Below are positions 47,412 through 60,649 of a stretch of 64,000 bases of DNA, one piece after another (the stretch's first letter is position 1; each line of letters opens with the position of its first letter). Both the position numbers and the translations under genes were made by a program. The stretch spans positions 47,488,227 through 47,552,226 of the forward strand of contig NC_065546.1 in NCBI RefSeq assembly GCF_022605725.1, written 5' to 3'. The notes beneath the pieces were generated by a model, which was given only the letters and a program-made list of their open reading frames with translations, did no database searches and was not told where the DNA came from. The DNA is from Anthonomus grandis grandis (Eukaryota; Arthropoda; Insecta; Coleoptera; Curculionidae).

Positions 47412-48775
47412 CATGGTGTAAATAAATAGATGCAACAATATTTAGGGGCTTATTCTTGGGTAAATTTTAAGAAAAAACTTTATATGAACGTATGTCCTAA
47501 AAGTCCTAACTTTTGAGATACCGGGTGGTAAAGATTGAAGAAAAATATATGTTTTTTTTTACGAAACCTGTGAAACCCCTGTAGTTATTTTAGTAATATT
47601 TGGTATGCATTTTCTATGCATCAAAAGGCATTTTCTGAGGCTCACTAAATTTTTTTATTTGTATCAGTGATGTTCGTGCAAGGTTTAAAGTTAATATATA
47701 GACTACGAGAAACTGGAACTTTTTAACCAAGAAAGCATGATTGTGGTCGCCAACGCGATTTTAGAACACCGGAATTGGAAGAAGCAGTACTTATTTTAAT
47801 TGATGAACAATCTGACACTAATACTAGAAAGTCTGCAGCTACATGCCAATTATATGACTATTTTAAAGGATCAATTATTATATCCATATCACGTACAACG
47901 AGTCCAGGCTCTATTTCTACGAGATTTTCCTAGGCGTCTTGAATTTTCTCGTTGGATGTTAGAAGTCATTGAACAAAACCCTCAGTTTTTAAGGCAGATT
48001 CTGTTTAACGACAAAGCTAATTTTTCCAAAGAGGCAATCATTAACTACCATAATAACCACATTTGGGCAGATGTAAATCCCCACGCTATAGTTGGAGCTC
48101 ATGACCAACAACAATTTTCTATAAATGTATGGGTTGAAATCATTGGAGACCACCTTATTGGCCCACATTTTCTACTACAGAGATTGAATGGAGAAACATA
48201 CACTCGTTCTCTCCGAGACATACTTCCAGGAATTCTAGGTGTTAGAAGAGTAATTGGTTTATGCACAATGAGGCTCCAGTTCATTTTAGTTTATTAGAAG
48301 GTCGTTATCTAGACAAAACATATGCAAATCGTTGGATAGGCCGAGGCGGTCCTCAGTTTCGACCACCTCGGTCACCAGATATTAATCTACTAGATTTTAC
48401 CACATGGGGTCATTTAAAAACTTTGGTGTACAGGATTCTGGTACTGGATTTTGATGACTTCAGAAATCGAATCATTAATTCATGTACCGTAATTCAAAAT
48501 TCCCTGGAATTTTTTATCGGATCGGAACAAAAATTAGAATCACATCTAAACAATTATATTAAACGTAATACATTTAGGTAGATGGATTTAATTTTTTTCC
48601 ATCCATTTTTTTGAACCAAAAATTTATATATATTATGCAACCTCAGACAAAAGAAAGTCAAGAGATCAAATTTGCTCAAAAATAAATGAGAATTACAAAA
48701 ACAAAGAGAAATAAAAAAAAAGTGGTGTATCATAATTTTCATCAAAAATATTTAGGGGTAACCTTACACGAACGT
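47412..48775 (+). mobile_element. Mariner/IS630-like DNA transposon
   Basis: The transposase region (47,650-48,580) is flanked by a non-coding 5' leader from about 47,412 (CATGGTGTAAATAAATAGATG) and a 3' part to about 48,775 that contains ATATTTAGGGGTAACC. The leader and 3' part have the look of the usual flanks of this insect family as I remember it. The terminal inverted repeats are too eroded to define, so the ends are estimates. Confidence 0.6.
47650..48580 (+). pseudogene. Mariner/IS630-like transposase
   Basis: The N-terminal helix-turn-helix region reads LIYRLRETGTF, a stop, then RQRDFRTPELEEAVLILIDE. The core is open at 47,800-48,290: YPYHVQRVQALFLRDFPRRL, LRQILFNDKANFSKEAI (first D, in NDK instead of TDE), HNNHIWADVNPHA, NVWVEIIGDHLIGPHFLLQR. 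After a frameshift near 48,250 it continues WFMHNEAPVHFSLLEGRYL, where the second catalytic Asp (usually HDGAP) is Asn, then WIGRGGPQFRPPRSPDINLL (third D) and FTTWGHLKTLVY. The sequence matches the IS630/mariner-related transposases common in insects. The Asn change and the frameshift mean it is inactive. Confidence 0.85.
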
Positions 48776-51700
48776 TACTATGCTGATGAATGTTTCGTTT
48801 TTTACCTTGTAAAATTGTCTTAAAAAATGTAATTGGCAATCAAAATCTTTATTAAAATGTATATAAAAGAAAAAACGTAAAAAGCCAAGGCAAGCGGAAA
48901 CACAGTTTATGCCTTAACAGGCAAAGTGGCTTTTTAAAATGACTTGCATATGGCGCACAAATAGTGAAAACCTGATGCCGGAATAGTCGGCGGGCTAAAA
49001 GGATAATCTCCAAGAACGACTTGAAAATTTGTTTGCCGGGAACTGGATTGTGGATCTCATTTTCCAGGTGCGCTACTTTTAAGGCTAATTCCACTATAGG
49101 GTGCTCGTATATGAATATTGGATTAATTAACTTTACCAGCTGACATTACCAATTTATTTTATTAACAGATATATATAGGTAGTAGGACAACTTTAAATTA
49201 TCAATTTTAAAGCTTCATTTATTTCTTGGCAGTGGGTTAATGTAATTAAAAGCTTGATTTAATTAAATCTTTTAAGTAAATTGCATACTAAATGATGTTT
49301 GCAGGAAACCAGCATGAGCATTCATAAAACAGAAACACTGTATGAATATTGGGAAAGTTTTCGTGAAATATGAATCGGAAATTCTAATGCGGTCTACTTT
49401 ATTAATCCGATTTGGAAGCGGGTATTTGCTCTACGAAGCGGCCAAAATCGCAAAAGTTTTAAGGTCCTTATAACATTAAAACACGGGTGGTCGTTTATCA
49501 GTTTGATCATATTTTGGCCCCTAAATCCGGTTCTTATCTGGTTAGCTAATAGAGTTTTGCTTCGATTTTGGGTGTGGAGATTAACAAATAATGTTGAATA
49601 AAAAAATTAAATTTAATCCTTACTACTTGGATAATCTAGGTGCTTAAGCAACATCGCATTAGGGATATTTTATTCTGCCCGCTAGCATTTTATTCAAGTA
49701 GATTATTTATGATAATATTTTTCTAAAAGGTTGATACCAATAATATTATTGATTGAGTCATTTACAAAATAAAAAGAACTGTATATTACCAAAGATTTTA
49801 ATGAAATTTTTCTGTATATATTAAACAGTTTTCGAAGTTCATATAAATTCCTCTAGCTAGAATCAACTGCTTTTGAGGCTTGAGGGAAATTGAAAGTGAT
49901 TTTAGATTTCTGCTGTAAAGTCCAAAAAATTATTATTGTATATAAACTCTGAATAATAATACCATAATATGAATATCTATGTTAATTTTTATACCTAAAA
50001 ACAGTAGATTCAAAAAAGACTCCCTTCCGATATAGCTTCCTACAATTGCCACTAAAGCACTTTATATTTTGACCCAGATTTCTAGATAAAATTATAGTGG
50101 AAATGCCAAAAGTCCCGACGTTTCCTTTGGGATTTTCCAGCCGCACCGATAGGGTAGATCTATATGTAGGTAAATTTAATAAACGTTTATATAGACCGTT
50201 TAAATTGCTGGAAAATACAGAACGCGAATCGCTGTCGTGCATACTTTAAATGGGTTAAATATTTCGGGATATTTTATGAAAGAGTTCTTGTCAAAGGGGC
50301 AATTTCCTTGGGGATTTTTTATGCATTTTTAGGCATTGAGTTTAGATTTAGTTATTTCGTTATTTTTATAAAATAGGAGAAGAACATGATTTTACATCAT
50401 TTAACATTTTAATACACTGAAATTTATAAATTTTTAGATTTTTTTTCATGTTGATAATTTCTTTAGCTGTACGCTTTATATTATTATTAAAAGCTGTGGC
50501 CAGTGACGTCTTTACAGGACTTGTAGGTACTATATAATTTTTGCAAAATATTTTGTACGCCATTGCTTTTTCCAAGAATAATTTCAGTTTACCACAAAAT
50601 TTGAAAATGGTATATTTTAGGAATAAAACAATAGGACACATATTTTTTCAATTTCTCAACAATATGTATAAATTTAAAAAAAAAATTACAAATGCCACTG
50701 GTAAAGAATCTATATAAAAAATTGCACTTAATATTATTAAATAAAAATATATTTAATAATAATTTTATTTTTTTTAATGTTGTTACTCGTTACCAAAAAT
50801 TTCAGAAAATATTTTACATTTGTGGGTGGAAAATATTACAATTTTCTAGGCAACCTAGTCGAACCTAACAGAATTTTTAATTGCTTGAAACAAAATAAAT
50901 TATTATATGTGTGGAAAACATATATTTTTACCTGAATAATCGGCTTTTTTCAAGACCTTTTTAAGAAATATTGTAAAAAATTTAAGTTAAAATTCATAAT
51001 ATAAGAATATTCCTATTTTAATTTTTAAGAAAATTCTTGAACAACATGCAGCTTTGTTTGAGAATTTATGTCCTTAATCACTGTGGAAGAAGAGTGAATT
51101 TACTCATTATTTTCTTATTATTCTCATCAACATTCTGCTGGAATAACTGGCAGTAATATATAAAAAATGAAAACAGTTTTCTATTAATTTTATTATTTGA
51201 GGCAGTTAAGATGTATAAAAAAGTTCAATTGTCTAAAAACAATTGAGTGCTTAAATAATATTTATTATTTTACTGCTACAAGAAATCTGCCAAAAATGTC
51301 TCGTTTTGCCAGATGGTTGATATAATCAATTGATTTTTTCCCAAGCAGTTAAAGCCAAAAGAATCTTCAACTATCTGGAAATGAACAATAAAATGTATTT
51401 TGCAATGTTTCTCATAAATCTAAAAATTTTTTCTCGAAGTAGTATTTGTACGAAATCTAAGAATGTTTCCCCAGCGATGCGAGTCGTAATAAAATAAGAA
51501 ATTGTAAGTTAGTTGAATACGTAATATATGAGAGACCTACAGTTTACATTTATGTGTTTTATTTGTGGTAATTATTCTAAAAATAAAATAATCAGACATT
51601 TAGTCAAGAAAGGGCAAATTTCACATATCCTATAGGGATAAAAAATTCAATTTTAACTGAATCATTAGAGTCTCCTTCTAACCCAGATTGTTTATTAATT

Positions 51701-51980
51701 AAGTCAATTTTGTCAGAAAAATTTGAGTGAAACTTTTGGTTTTTGAAATTATTTCAATAATAGTTGCTGCTTGGCTAATCGTTCAATTAACTTTAAAATT
51801 TTAGTATAAGCATATCGTGTGTAATTTTAGGTAAATAATTAACGTTTTTTGAAAGAAAGTAGACAGACATACAAGCTGACCTTCACGTTCTTGTGGTCTG
51901 ACCTAATCCATAGTTGTGAGATATAATACTCTCTTTGGGGATATGTATAGAGTCACGTGTATACGCAGATGAGCCACATA
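48776..51980. other. No recognised gene
   Basis: AT-rich, with a few less biased islands: 48,860-49,110 (minus open frame 48,852-49,094) and 50,040-50,240 (minus open frame 49,982-50,242). They are unrecognised as proteins and could be old repeats or conserved non-coding DNA. Confidence 0.45.
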
Positions 51981-53301
51981 GAGTAAACTGCCCAATGCAA
52001 AGTTCTATCTTTACGTCTGATTTTTAAGTCTTTTAATTATTTCTTCTTAATATAAAGTCAAATTCTTTAAATCGTCATAAATACTATTTTCTAAAAATTT
52101 AATCAGATATACAGAAAAGAAAGTCATATTTATTATAATTAAATAAAACTAGAAAAGGGACCAATTGCCCACTTTTAACCTAATATTGGCACCCACATTT
52201 GCCCAATTATTGATGCCTGTGACACCTAATTTTACGTAATCTTTATTATACCAAAATTTTGTTTTGAATTTAAAACACAAACATTTTTATCGTACCAAAT
52301 ATATTTATAATAAAATTTTAAATGATGTGTAACAAAAAAAAACAAAGAAATTGACTTGAAAATATTGATTTTATACAAAATTTGATTTTCAAAATAAAGC
52401 ATTAGTTCTTGTGAACTTTTGACCAGAGATTTTCTATTGGAAATGGTATTTTGTGGGTGAATTGGTCAATTGTTAACAAAAAACTATTTGTTTCTCGCCA
52501 ACGTTTCAAATTGTATTTAATTCATCTTCAGGGCTCGAAGACATCGTCGTTCTCTTTTGTCAAATTAAAAAAATACCTTAAACCCTTCAACAGGGACAAA
52601 AACGCAGATAACATTAAAAGACGGTTACGTAGGGGAAGAATTATAATTAGACTGATAAAATATAAAAAATGGAAACAAGCTATAGTAGTAGTAAACTTAT
52701 CTAGTCTCTAGGTCTAATAATTTAGATTACAAAATAATAAAAAAACAATTTAACCGCACTTCATTTTTATAGTTGCGGTAATTATTTATTAGAATATGTT
52801 AAAATGGCAAATGATTAAAAAAACACAAGCTTTTAAAGGGTGCCAACTTTAGGCAGGTATAAATAACCCTAATTATCACTATAATTAGCATAGAGTGCCA
52901 ATAAATGAAAAACACGTATTTTAACTAACCTATTCTAAACACTGTATTTTTATACAATTATATGGTTAAAACTAAATTAAAAGGAAATAAAATATATTTT
53001 TATACCATTAAATTAATTATATTTAGCCAGATATTAGAAAAAAACAAATGATTTCTAATGGTTTCTTATGAAAAATCGTAATTTTTTTTTACTACTCTGC
53101 AAAACACACGCATAATATGCTAGCCCCGGCAATGCTGAATCCAGCAAGAACTAGGTTATTAGTGTCTAGAAAATAAGTAACAATGTTGCATTCAAAAATA
53201 ATAATTCATAGGCTGAAATATCTTTTAAGAACCTTATAAATTTTAAAAATATTTTTTAGTGCCAACGATTGTGTAGGTGCCAATAATAGGGCAGTTTACC
53301 C
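51981..53301. mobile_element. Short-TIR, TA-flanked element, non-autonomous
   Basis: Starts GAGTAAACTGCCCAA after a TA (51,979-51,980). Ends in GGGCAGTTTACCC before a TA (53,302-53,303), so 12 of the first 13 bases are inverted complements. Internal motifs TATTGGCACC(C/T)ACA and GTGCCAA recur near both ends (52,180-52,200; 52,850; 52,895; 53,260-53,285), reminiscent of subterminal transposase sites. The only open frame, 52,451-52,711, is not recognised. Likely a deleted or non-autonomous Tc1/pogo-type element of 1,321 bp. Confidence 0.55.
52495..52545 (-). ncRNA. Hammerhead-like motif, degenerate
   Basis: On the minus strand, GCCCTGAAGATG is followed by an AATT/AATT stem around AAATAC, then TGAAACGTTGGCGAG. 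The order resembles a hammerhead (CUGAnGA, stem II, GAAA, short stem III, then bases that pair GGC with GCC). However, the core reads CTGAAGATGA instead of CTGATGA, which would probably impair cleavage unless it is a variant form. It lies inside the TA-flanked element at 51,981-53,301. Confidence 0.3.
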
Positions 53302-53303
53302 TA

Positions 53304-55539
53304 CGTTAGATCACTTTGAAGCCAATAATATTCGCCGCGTTTCTACCGAAATGCGGCTCCAAATGCTCAAAAAAGTTGATCAGTAATTGGACTTCCCGAT
53401 AACACTATATTCGAGCCACCTATGGCGCCTATATACCCGAAATTATTTTAAGCCTAGTTACAAACACATCCAGAAATTTTGAATAGATACATTTTGTGGT
53501 AGCATTTAATAAAGGAGCATACATCTAAGCATTCTTTTTTAAAAATTAAAAGTATTAATAGCTTCTCTAGATGAGCCCCTGAAAATTATACGGTACTAGA
53601 TAGTTGATTGAATATGAACAATGTAGAACATGTGAATGCTATTCGGTATTAATAACTTTCTTAATTTATGTATTAATGCGCAAGAGGTATTAAGTTTTTT
53701 TCTGAAAAAATTCAATCTGGTATTTTCAAGTTAACAAAGGGTTCAAGTTCAGGCCAAAAAAGTAAATATATTTGTAGTGCCGTCTACACGGAGTTCCTCT
53801 CCCAAGACCGTCTTGCTGAATGTCATTATACAAATCTTAAATTGACTTAGCAGTGGATAGTTATCCAGAAAGATATCTGCTTTTCTGTACACGAACAACC
53901 CTGCCAGAACGCCATCCATAAACACTATAACCGAGGAAGGTCATTCTAATTAGCAGATGCAGAATTGGCTAAAGTATGGAAAAATATTCAACAACATTTC
54001 TACGTATATACACTATTTCGGATCTGTCTTCTAAGTAGGATTCGTTTAAGAGGTATCCTCAAAATCCAGGGTCTTAAGCACTAATGGCATCACAATAGTG
54101 TTAAAAATAGAACCAGTACCCTCTGCCAATAAATTTATTTTTAAGTTGGGCATTTATTTTAATTTTGTACACTTTTAAAAAAACACGCTTTAAAAAGTTG
54201 AAATATATGAAAAACAAGGTAATGTAAAAAATACAAAATACTCTGCTGATACTATAGGCAATGTTTGTTATCAGATTTTTCAGGCTTTTCAATTAAAATT
54301 CCATTGTATTACAGGCTTTTGGAAAATTTTTTCATATTAAGTTCATTTTTGCCCTTTTAATTATGAAAGTAATTGATAACATAAAACAATTTATTTATAT
54401 TGCATAAATATAGAGAATACTCATAAGCTTTTGGAAATATCCATAAAAATTTAGAAAATTTGTTATTTTATTTTATTTCACGTATTTTGAGTTATTTTTA
54501 CTTTATTTCCAGATTTTTTTTCATGGATATTCATAACTTTATTCTATTAATTATCATATAATACAAATTTACCAAAGCAGCACCATATTTACAATTCAAA
54601 TTTTATCCCGTTTTTATGAATAAGATTTTGAAAAATTATGTTTAAATTTTTTTTAGCCAACCTGATAGCGCAAAAGCATAAACCTTTTTAAAAAAAATTA
54701 TATCTTTGCGAAGCTTCTTTAATCTAAATAAATTTGACCACAAATCTGGGCACTCATTTAATAAATTTATTTGTAATATATCCAAATTATTGCTATGTAT
54801 ATTTGGAATTTATAAAATACTGAGAAAATCTGTTGACACCAAAAATAATGATAAATGACTCATTGTCTATCTAACAACAACGTTTTTGCTAAATAGTCGT
54901 TAATTTTGCCGAATTTCAATGTAATACTATTTGATGATATCCTAAGCTAAGATCGTTTCTTAAAATATTTTACCGTCGCTTAATTTTCCATAAATATCAT
55001 GGATTTTTAGAATAGAGTACTTGTCAGGTATCAAAAAGGGATTTTATATTCACCACAAATACATACAGACCCATCCTCTTTTAAAACAGGTACTATACAT
55101 GTATCTCACTCGGAATGTTGAATTATCCTGGACCAATCAATCAAGATTAAATTCAACTTTACATTTAAGCACATAAGGCAATGATCTTGGCCTAGAAAAT
55201 TTTGGAAGTGTTTTTTTTACAGTAATTTGATAGAGTATTTAAGTACAAGTTTTGCTTAAGTTATTGAAGCGGCCTTATGCTTCTGCAAATTTAATTATTA
55301 TTTTTTTTGATTTTGTATATAATTTTATTTGCTAAAATCGAATAATATATTTTTAAATAAAATCACTAGCAAGGCAAAACTACTTTCTTTTATCACACAG
55401 TATCTTAATATGCATTGCTTATCAATTAAGCTAGTTGACAAATCAACTTGGCTAATTGGGGAAATTTTGCCTCCTGTTAAATTTAATAAAGTTAATAAGC
55501 TCTGTGTTAATAAGTGGCGAGTTTGCAAGGGTTTGAACA
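53304..55539. other. No recognised gene
   Basis: AT-rich; the region 53,740-54,010 is less biased but gives no readable protein. Frames at 54,101-54,292 and 55,325-55,592 are unremarkable. Confidence 0.45.
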
Positions 55540-56470
55540 AATTAATGTTTAGCTCAACTGTGTGGAAGAATATGAAAAGAATTAAATTTTAGCCTAATAC
55601 AGTTGACTACATAAATGTATCTTTTCATCAACTGTTAGGAAGAAATATTACACCATAGTGCTTAAAAAATTAATTTTTTCGTCAACTTTATGCAAGAGTG
55701 TGAAAAAATTAATATTTTGCTCAACTGTGCAACAGAATAAGAAAAAATTCATTTTTTTATTTAAATACTTGGAAGATAAAAATCTTTTTATCAAATTTTT
55801 AAACGAATCAATTCTTTGCTCGACTACTTGAAAAGAACTAATATTACTATTAGATAACTAAATAAATTTGTCTTCTTATAATCAAACACTTTTTTATTAT
55901 TAACTACCTAGATGTAATCAAAATTACCAAATAAATGCTTGAAAAAATACATTTTTTTATCGTCGTTTTAAACGATTGTGAAAAAATCAATCTTTTCCTC
56001 AACTAGTTAAAAAGTATCAATCATTCTGTCAAATTTTTTAAAATATCAATAATTTTTCAAACAACCTCAAAATCACCAATATTACTATTTAATGATTTAG
56101 CAGATTAAATTTTTCCCAACTTCTTGAAAAGAATTTTATATGACTATGAAATGTTTTACATCACCTTCGTAAAAGAGCGTAAAAAATTAATGTTTCGTAT
56201 TCATACATAAAAAAAAATTGCTGACGTTCACAATAAATCCAGTTTCAAGACTCGTATTCTCATCAACCTTCCTTTTAACTTTGGTATTCATATTTTGCAA
56301 TCAATAAATCATATATCAATATTTTACTCAACTATATGAAAAAGCATGAAAAGAATTAATTTTTTGGCTCAACTACTTAAAAAGAATCAATATTACTATT
56401 TTATAAAAAAATCAACTTTTTGGCATCAAAATCTGAAAAAATCAATCCTTTAATTAATAGTTACAACAAA
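55540..56470. repeat. Degenerate tandem repeat region
   Basis: A motif close to CTCAACTACTTGAAAAGAAT, followed by CAATATTACTATT, recurs in eroded form at least near 55,550, 55,730, 55,818, 55,998, 56,117, 56,328 and 56,370, all in the same orientation. Spacing is uneven, between about 40 and 210 bp. Looks like an old minisatellite or a local duplication series. No coding content. Confidence 0.55.
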
Positions 56471-57349
56471 TAGCATAGTCTAATTCTAATTTAAAATTAA
56501 ATATTTTTTCACTCAAAAAAAGTCATATTTAATCGGATTTAAAATATCATCTTTAAGAGCATACATTGAAAATTCACTTAAATTTTTGTCAAAATTTAAC
56601 TAGGATTTATAAATTACGAGACAGTTTTACCACCAATCCAAACTTTATATTTTCACGTTTTTCGCTAACGTTGTTAGCATCTTTGGGAGAAGATTAAAAC
56701 TGTCCACTTTCTTAGTTTCCTGAACACTCTCATTAGGATAATCTGAGGAACACTTACATCGCTCGAGAAAAACTAGTTTTTCCGGCTGGGTAAAGTCTTT
56801 TTATTCAGCTTAAGATGCTTTTATTGGTATGCATAAGTTTTGCAGCAAAATATATGCTTCCTGAGTTAGGCCATTTAATAAAATTGTCATTTTTAGTCTC
56901 ATCGGTGATGCTGTTTACCACAAAAAACTATTCAAGGCAACTTATATGGACGGACCTGCATTCGATTTTTGAATCATATTTCAACTGTAATTTAATTCTT
57001 TTACGCGCACACTCGGTTCTAAAATTACCTATTAAATTATGCACAGACAAGGGGTCAGTTACAAAGAAATTAAAAATCCTTGTCGTCTATTAAATAAATA
57101 AGAACTAGTTTCAGTTTTCATGCTAACGATTTATTTAAGATCAGAATAATACTAACAATAACTAATGCCATACCTAAATCTATACTGATATTTTGAGTGC
57201 ATAAGATAAACTAGAGGAGCGCGGAATTTACGATTTACATTTCTGTGGATATTTGTAAATTTTTATGTTATTTAATATACAAAGTATCCTGAATGCTTCA
57301 TAATATCTAATCGCAAAGCCTTTAACCCAAACCTATTATCCTTTGTTTG
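56471..57349. other. No recognised gene
   Basis: The open frame at 56,815-57,093 (plus) begins with a hydrophobic stretch but is not recognised and has no splice or promoter context. Confidence 0.4.
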
Positions 57350-58060
57350 TTGCAGGGTTCTGGCTTTTTTTAAGATAGACCTTTTCTTTCAGATATCCCT
57401 AAAAGAAAATCAGATCAGCGACGTCCGGCAAGCTGGTGGGCCAATTACATCCAGAATTTCTCTAAATTAAATGTCTGGCAAAGGTCTACTTTAAAAAAAG
57501 CATAATAGCTCAAGCAATGTGCTCAGTGGCCACATCTTGTTGAAACCACATCGCTTGATTTTTAGCAATAGCTAATTTCAACAAAAAAAAATTATATTGC
57601 AAATCATAGCCCGATATCGCTCGCCATTGACAGCTATAGCACTACTATCATAGTTTTCGAAGAAGAATAATCCAATAATTCATTGAGACTTAATTGCGCA
57701 CTATGATGAATAGTGCGTACTTTATATGCTGCTTTTCTGCCTATTTACGAAGCCTTTAAATGAAAATAGCTTCATCACATCATAATCAGGTAATGAATAA
57801 ATTCAGAACTTTCTTTAGCCATTCTATGTAAGCGCTCGCTATTGCTCGTTGTTAGAAATCTCCTGGCTTTAGTTCTTAAACTAGCTATAGTTTATATGGA
57901 AGCAGATGTAAATCTCCTCTTCATATTTTATGCAAAGACCTCCAAGACATCTGCACCTCATCAGAACGTCTTCAGATTGAGGTTTCTGAATTCTACCAAA
58001 CATTCTCCTGAACGCGTTGACTTTCACTAATAATCGAATCATTAATTCAGAGGGCGAATT
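57350..58060 (-). pseudogene. Mariner/IS630-like transposase fragment, antisense
   Basis: The minus strand gives, in several frames, GLFFFENYDSSAIAVNGERY and RAMICNIIFF, then NQAMWFQQDVATEHIA (equivalent of WFQQDGATxHT, second Asp kept), NSGCNWPTSLPDVADLIFF (weak third block) and GYLKEKVYLKKARTLQQTK. The upstream half is frameshifted and stop-ridden. This is a different lineage from the copies at 47,412-48,775 and 62,068-63,290, judging by the GPFFFE and VNGERY blocks. Confidence 0.75.
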
Positions 58061-58199
58061 CTATAAATTAAAATAACGACACTAATACGTTCCGACTGAA
58101 CGAGCATATCGTTCAGTCTCCTCTCAATCTCCCCATATTTGCGAGTTTGCAATGGCACATCAATTTTGGGCCAGTTGAATTATTCCTTTAAAGTCTACT

Positions 58200-59100
58200 T
58201 TATTAAAAATCATTAAAAAATATCTAATATACCCCATTTGTCAGCCAAATAAAAATTCTTTACACGCAGAAAGCTACAGACTAATAATCCTTTTCTCCTG
58301 TATGTTAAACACCCTTGAAATAACAGTAAAAAACAGATTAGAGTGGTTTAGTGAAAACAAAGGAATCTTCCCTTATTTACAGGAATTTAATGAAAAAATA
58401 TCCGTTATAGCAGTGTTTATGGATATTAAATCTGTATATGATAATATCAACACTTTTAATCTTTACCAAAAACAATGAAGTTAAAGATCTTTTATGAACT
58501 GAATAGCATCACTTTTAAAATTCAAGCACAATTTAAATATTTAAAACTCTCCGAGTTTGGTTCTTTAGTTGATGTTGTTGCTCAACATTATTAATATTTT
58601 TAATTTTATATTTCACACTCCTGAAAAAAAGTAAACAAAAGAGATGTAAAAAAGTTATTAATCTTTCAAATGCGACTTTTACCCCACTGTGTATATAATT
58701 CCGTCTCTTTCTAGACTATTTGATATTTATACTTTTGAATTTAGTTTCTATTAAATCTGGTATTTCAATATTACCGAGCACAACCTTTTACAAGCCTCTA
58801 AATCGTCTTTTAATAAAATTTAAACTTTTTGACATACATTTTAAAGCGAATTTATTGCATACCATAAATTCCATAGTAATAGCATTTGGTATTACTGTAG
58901 AGACCTGACTAACATATCATATTATGCTATAAGCCTATCTATATACTTTTCTAAAGATTTCTGAGAGTTAAAAATAGACATATATATGTGTTCTCTAAAT
59001 AAAATCCAAATAATGCAAGGATACATGCTGTTTAACTTAAATAAAACCACTACAGTTGACATCTACTTTCAGTATAATAAACATTTCCAGAAATATCAAA
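58200..59100 (+). pseudogene. Non-LTR retrotransposon RT fragment
   Basis: The plus-strand RT start reads SYRLIILFSCMLNTLEITV, then KNRLEWFSENKGIFPYLQEF and VIAVFMDIKSVYDNINTFNL (58,260-58,460). These correspond to YRPIxLxSCxxKxxE, NRLEWxxExNxxLPxxQFGF and VVAVFLDIKxAYDNV of RT blocks 1-3. The rest is heavily shifted; the open frame at 58,720-58,908 lies where the region after the catalytic box would be, but I cannot match it firmly. The clade is uncertain (I/R1/Jockey group). Confidence 0.65.
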
Positions 59101-60649
59101 CATTGTAGCCGGATGTTTCTCAATAGACACAACTTAACTTAAACGTTATAGTATGATTCATAGTACTAACTATAGTTATTTTAACAAAAATGTATGTGAT
59201 TCCTATTTTTTCATATTATCTTAATTAAATAATGAACCCATTAGAATGAAACGAACAATTTTACTAGACGACAAATTAGGCCTGTGTTCAGAATTTTTCG
59301 CTTCCTACATTGATGAAGTTTTTGTTTCCTTTGTAAGTAAATAAATATGTTATTCTACTATAAGGAGCAGAGGAGCAAAAGAGGCCCAAGTAGTAACTAG
59401 GAGGAAACCAAAAATTCAAACAAAATTGCATAACACGTAAATCGACTTTCAGGGGATTATATTTTATGACAAATGGCATCTACGTAAACTGATAATCAAA
59501 AATAATTAACAAATTCAAATTACTTTATCAGTAACTTTTTCAAACTATTATAATTTCGTGTAATAAACTGTGTTAAGAAGTCGGAAGAGTTTTCAATCTT
59601 AAGAATTTTCGGAAGCAAAAATAATTTATTTCTTTGCAATGAGATTTGTTAAAAAAATATGATTGTATTTCATTATGTCTTTTAGAACGGGTGCTATAAT
59701 GATTATCAAGCTCAGTGATATGTTTTATTTTTTTGTAGAAATAAAAACTTGTGCTTACAATAGATACAGATTTTCAAGTTTTAAATTAAATTTTATTTTA
59801 ATACATGTAGAAATATTTAATTATTATTGATAATATGAATATTATATCAGTATAATTCCAATAAAAGTATAAGAATTTATAATAATAAATAGTGTAATAA
59901 ATTATATAAGGCACATTTGGTAACTAAAAACTATTAGATTTTTATGGAATATACATTTGGGGCTATTCCCTTTGTTGAGCTTCTTTTATTTCCTGTATTC
60001 TCCTTAACGATGTTAAATACATTTTATCATTACGTACGCTCTACATGACATAACATCTATTTAACCTATTATTATTCAACGACCGATCTACTAATATTGT
60101 ACAACACATATCAATATTGAGGCACTAAATTGCAACTGTTGTCGGTTACTGCCATTAAAAAGTAAAATGGCCATATCGAGGAAACCATTATGCGAATCAA
60201 ACTTAAATGATTTGGTGTGCATGGAGTGAAATGTTCTGTTTAGTTTCCAGCGGATTACGATCTATATTTAATGTGTTTGTACCATGTGATTTATTATATT
60301 TAGTGCCCGATAGAGGGTTATATTTATTTATTTATTTATTTGCATGGTTAGTACAATTTAACCAAGTCATCTCTTCTATTATCTAGTATAAACGAGATCA
60401 TTAATATTCTAGAAATGTATCCAGATTTGTTCACGTTTTTGTTAAAATTAATACATATTTAACAGACAATCTGCAAATGTAAATCATAAATCAGGTGCAT
60501 CAACACAAACTGAAATGCTTGATAATCTTACTTTCAAAAATATATGTAGTAGAATTTAATAAAAAGTTAGTCAACCAGTTCAAATAGAAAATGCTTTTGT
60601 TCATTTTATCCGCTATCTACTACGTACTGTAATATTCTTGTTATTGGTT
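59101..60649. other. No clear gene; (TTTA)n tract
   Basis: AT-rich. A short (TTTA)n tract is at 60,326-60,346. The right part may hold eroded sequence downstream of the antisense RT at 60,650-61,030. The frame at 59,288-59,479 (minus) is not recognised. Confidence 0.4.

Noticed and set aside
47412..48775. Terminal inverted repeats of the mariner-like element
   Set aside because: The shared ATATTTAGGGG text near both ends is in direct, not inverted, orientation; the real TIRs are too eroded to state.
58720..58908. Open frame as an independent gene
   Set aside because: It falls within the decayed tail of the non-LTR fragment and has no start, splice or motif support.
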